Source: Acetobacter cerevisiae (GTDB lineage: Bacteria > Pseudomonadota > Alphaproteobacteria > Acetobacterales > Acetobacteraceae). From it: a stretch of 64,000 nt of DNA. Numbering within the stretch: the stretch's first letter is position 1; each line of letters begins with the position of its first letter. The stretch lies in assembly GCF_001580535.1 (NCBI RefSeq), contig NZ_LHZA01000152.1:21745-85744 (forward strand). The letters are read 5' to 3'. The notes under the pieces were generated by a model, which had not been told where the DNA came from, did no database searches, and worked only from the letters and a program-made list of their open reading frames with translations. This document shows positions 62,587-64,000 of this stretch, piece after piece. Both the position numbers and the translations under genes were made by a program.

Positions 62587-63171
62587 ATGCCCTCTACCCT
62601 GAACGCCGTTGCCGTTTTCTGTGGCTCTCGCTTTGGGAAAAGCCCGCTCTACAAACAGGCCGCACAAAATGTGGGCCATACATTGGCACAGGCTGGCATC
62701 CGTCTGGTGTATGGCGGTGGGGCGCATGGGCTGATGGGCGTTGTGGCGGATGCCACCTTGTCCGCAGGTGGCGCGGTAACCGGCGTAATCCCCGACTTTC
62801 TGGAAAGTCGGGAGAAAATGCATGAGGGCGTGGCGGAACTGATTGTTACGGATTCCATGCACACCCGGAAGCAGATCATGTTCTCACGGGCGGACGCGTT
62901 CTGGATTCTGCCCGGCGGCTTTGGCACGTTTGATGAGATGATGGAAATCCTGACGTGGAAGCAACTGGGGCGACACAGCAAGCCGATTATTCTGATTAAC
63001 GTGGAAAAATGGGCCGATACGCTTCTTGCTGCGCTGGATGCTGCCGTGGAGCAGGGCTTTGCCGCATCCACAGCCCGAGCCATGATTGAGTGCGTGCCGG
63101 ACGTTGAAACAGCTCTGGCGCATTCTCAAAGCGCAGAAAAAACAGACCGCGTAGCTGTCGAACAGCTTTGA
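62587..63171 (+). CDS. LOG-family nucleoside 5'-monophosphate phosphoribohydrolase
   Basis: A 194-residue Rossmann-fold protein of the TIGR00730/LOG family, beginning MPSTLNAVAVFCGSR with AAGGAGAAGGA upstream; an earlier in-frame Met is not supported. VYGGGAHGLMG at 42-51 and the catalytic PGGFGTFDE at 109-117 are intact. LOG proteins release free bases from AMP or cytokinin monophosphates. Bacterial members are often simple AMP nucleosidases; cytokinin activity cannot be inferred. Confidence 0.92.
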   Translation: MPSTLNAVAVFCGSRFGKSPLYKQAAQNVGHTLAQAGIRLVYGGGAHGLMGVVADATLSAGGAVTGVIPDFLESREKMHEGVAELIVTDSMHTRKQIMFSRADAFWILPGGFGTFDEMMEILTWKQLGRHSKPIILINVEKWADTLLAALDAAVEQGFAASTARAMIECVPDVETALAHSQSAEKTDRVAVEQL

Positions 63172-63175
63172 TCTG

Positions 63176-63201
63176 GCAGAGAATTACACTTCTCTGCGTT
63201 T
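63176..63201 (+). terminator. Weak terminator after the LOG gene
   Basis: GCAGAGAA and TTCTCTGC form an 8-bp stem with a 6-nt loop, followed by GTTTC. The T-run is short, so termination may be partial. Confidence 0.5.
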
Positions 63202-63250
63202 CAGCTCTTGCTAAGATGGCCTGAGAGGGGTATAGCCCGCTCACGGTCAT

Positions 63251-63327
63251 CGGAGTGTAGCTCAGCCTGGTAGAGCACTGTGTTCGGGACGCAGGGGCCG
63301 GAGGTTCGAATCCTCTCACTCCGACCA
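63251..63327 (+). tRNA. tRNA-Pro (anticodon CGG)
   Basis: A 77-nt cloverleaf with encoded CCA. The acceptor arm is CGGAGTG/CACTCCG. The anticodon stem CTGTG/CGCAG encloses TTCGGGA, anticodon CGG (CCG codons). The D-arm TAGCTCAGCCTGGTAGAGCA and T-arm GGTTCGAATCC are normal. Confidence 0.97.
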
Positions 63328-63667
63328 GACTTTTCCCCTGAAAATAGAAATAGTATACTGGGCTCCAGCCCGTCAGATGATGGGTAATCAGGCCTTTCCC
63401 CCTCCGCATGTTTTGCGTTTTACGCAGAGCAGAAGGGGCCTGTATGCCTGCTTCAGCCATCAGATTGCCGTAGGATTATGCCATTCTCTCTTGGAAATGG
63501 CGGGAAATCTGAGTCTTATGTCAGAGCTGACATGTATGAACCATCCGACGGCTTTCTGTAGAAATCCGTTGAACGGTTTCCCATTTCTTCATCAGAGAGT
63601 GATGTGTTCCGCACAGGAACAGGTGCCAGAACAGGCCGGACAATCTGGCCATAAGAGGGGGCAGAGG
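63328..63667. other. Gene-free region before the glycine-rich gene
   Basis: About 340 bases without a supported gene. It holds a short TGCG/CGCA hairpin near 63413 and an interrupted palindrome ATGTCAG-AG-CTGACAT at 63518-63533. The latter lies about 135 bases upstream of the next start and could be a protein-binding site. No RNA gene is evident. Confidence 0.4.
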
Positions 63668-64000
63668 ATGACACGCAACTCACTTCATTACGGACGGCTG
63701 GCCGCGAGCCTGCTTCTTGCCTGCGCGCTGTCTCCCGTAGCTCTGGCACATCCCGGTGGGGGAGGTGGCGGCGGAATGCATGGCGGTGGTGGTTTTGGCG
63801 GTGGAGGCGGTGGCTTCCATGGAGGAGGCCCCGGTGGTTTCGGGGGCGGTGGCAGACCCGGCGGGGGCTTTGGTGGCCCGGGAGGCGGGTTTCACGGTGG
63901 TCCCGGCTTTGGTGGGGGCGGCTTTCGTGGTGGTGGTCCCGGTTGGGGCGGCAGACCGGGCGGCGGCTTTTATCGTGGAGGCGGCGGCTGGGGCCGTGGT
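63668..64000 (+). CDS. Glycine-rich exported protein, N-terminal part
   Basis: The frame is open to the window edge, so at least 111 residues. A Sec signal (MTRNSLHYGRLAASLLLACALSPVALA) is followed by HP and then a low-complexity region dominated by Gly with regularly placed Phe, His, Arg and Pro (units such as GGGGFGGGG, GGFHGGG, GGRPGGGF). The ATG is preceded by GGGGG and AGAGG. Such proteins are usually envelope or surface-associated; the C-terminal part that might carry a domain is outside the window. Confidence 0.75.
   Translation, partial: MTRNSLHYGRLAASLLLACALSPVALAHPGGGGGGGMHGGGGFGGGGGGFHGGGPGGFGGGGRPGGGFGGPGGGFHGGPGFGGGGFRGGGPGWGGRPGGGFYRGGGGWGRG

Noticed and set aside
62996..63460. 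Minus-strand ORF containing VGVRGFEPPAPASRT
   Set aside because: Antisense of tRNA-Pro and of the LOG gene end; no ribosome site and a typical tRNA artefact.

Overview
The window looks like a chromosomal segment of an acetic acid bacterium, most likely Acetobacter (Acetobacteraceae, Alphaproteobacteria). Reasons: a moderately GC-rich alphaproteobacterial gene set; a C4-type 5-aminolevulinate synthase (hemA); alcohol and aldehyde dehydrogenases; an alphaproteobacterial-type serC; and a secreted alpha-amino acid ester hydrolase whose length (667 aa) and catalytic numbering (Ser205, Asp338, His370) match the enzyme described from Acetobacter turbidans/pasteurianus. I see no insertion sequence, prophage or CRISPR array. 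Nearly all of the window is ordinary chromosomal backbone.

Layout. 0-7.5 kb: the end of nagA, an aldo/keto reductase, a periplasmic glucan operon (opgG-opgH), a ModE-type HTH protein, a GNAT enzyme and recA. 7.6-12 kb: a divergent gamma-glutamyltransferase-like lipoprotein, a DsbA-like protein, hemA and a small lipoprotein. 12.1-16.4 kb: a degenerate transketolase-like gene followed by gap and a translationally coupled pgk. 16.4-20.2 kb: EamA transporter, tyrosine phosphatase-like protein, GNAT enzyme and membrane glycosyltransferase. 20.3-25.2 kb: sdhCDAB and asd. 25.3-29.5 kb: zwf, a zinc alcohol dehydrogenase and a succinate-semialdehyde-type dehydrogenase. 29.6-32.5 kb: aehA with a creatininase-family gene. 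32.7-44.5 kb: serC, tRNA-Leu, xseA, purD, the rutE-like/tsaB/rimI cluster, nfuA-like, a DUF2075 helicase, an M61 peptidase and a LysR regulator. 44.6-51.4 kb: aldA-like dehydrogenase, a YncE-like propeller, an exported creatininase-family protein and uvrA. 51.6-57.1 kb: a thioredoxin/TPR protein, a Lon-domain protein, Trm112, a lipoprotein, an amidohydrolase, a Bcr/CflA pump and tRNA-Ala. 57.2-64 kb: maf, a 368-bp intergenic region, hemE-HAD-hemJ, a Nudix hydrolase, an MFS transporter, a LOG-family protein, tRNA-Pro and the start of a glycine-rich exported protein.

The most notable non-coding feature is the maf-hemE intergenic region (57811-58178). It has several DnaA-box-like 9-mers, an AT-rich tract next to hemE and twelve GTAC tetranucleotides. 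Gene orientation also switches there: mostly minus to the left, mostly plus to the right. Together with the known hemE-adjacent origin in other Alphaproteobacteria, this makes it a strong candidate for the chromosomal replication origin. The most notable protein-level oddity is the transketolase homologue upstream of gap-pgk, which keeps the fold-level similarity but lacks most thiamine-diphosphate and catalytic motifs. A shared GTTC-spacer motif upstream of recA and uvrA suggests the local LexA operator.
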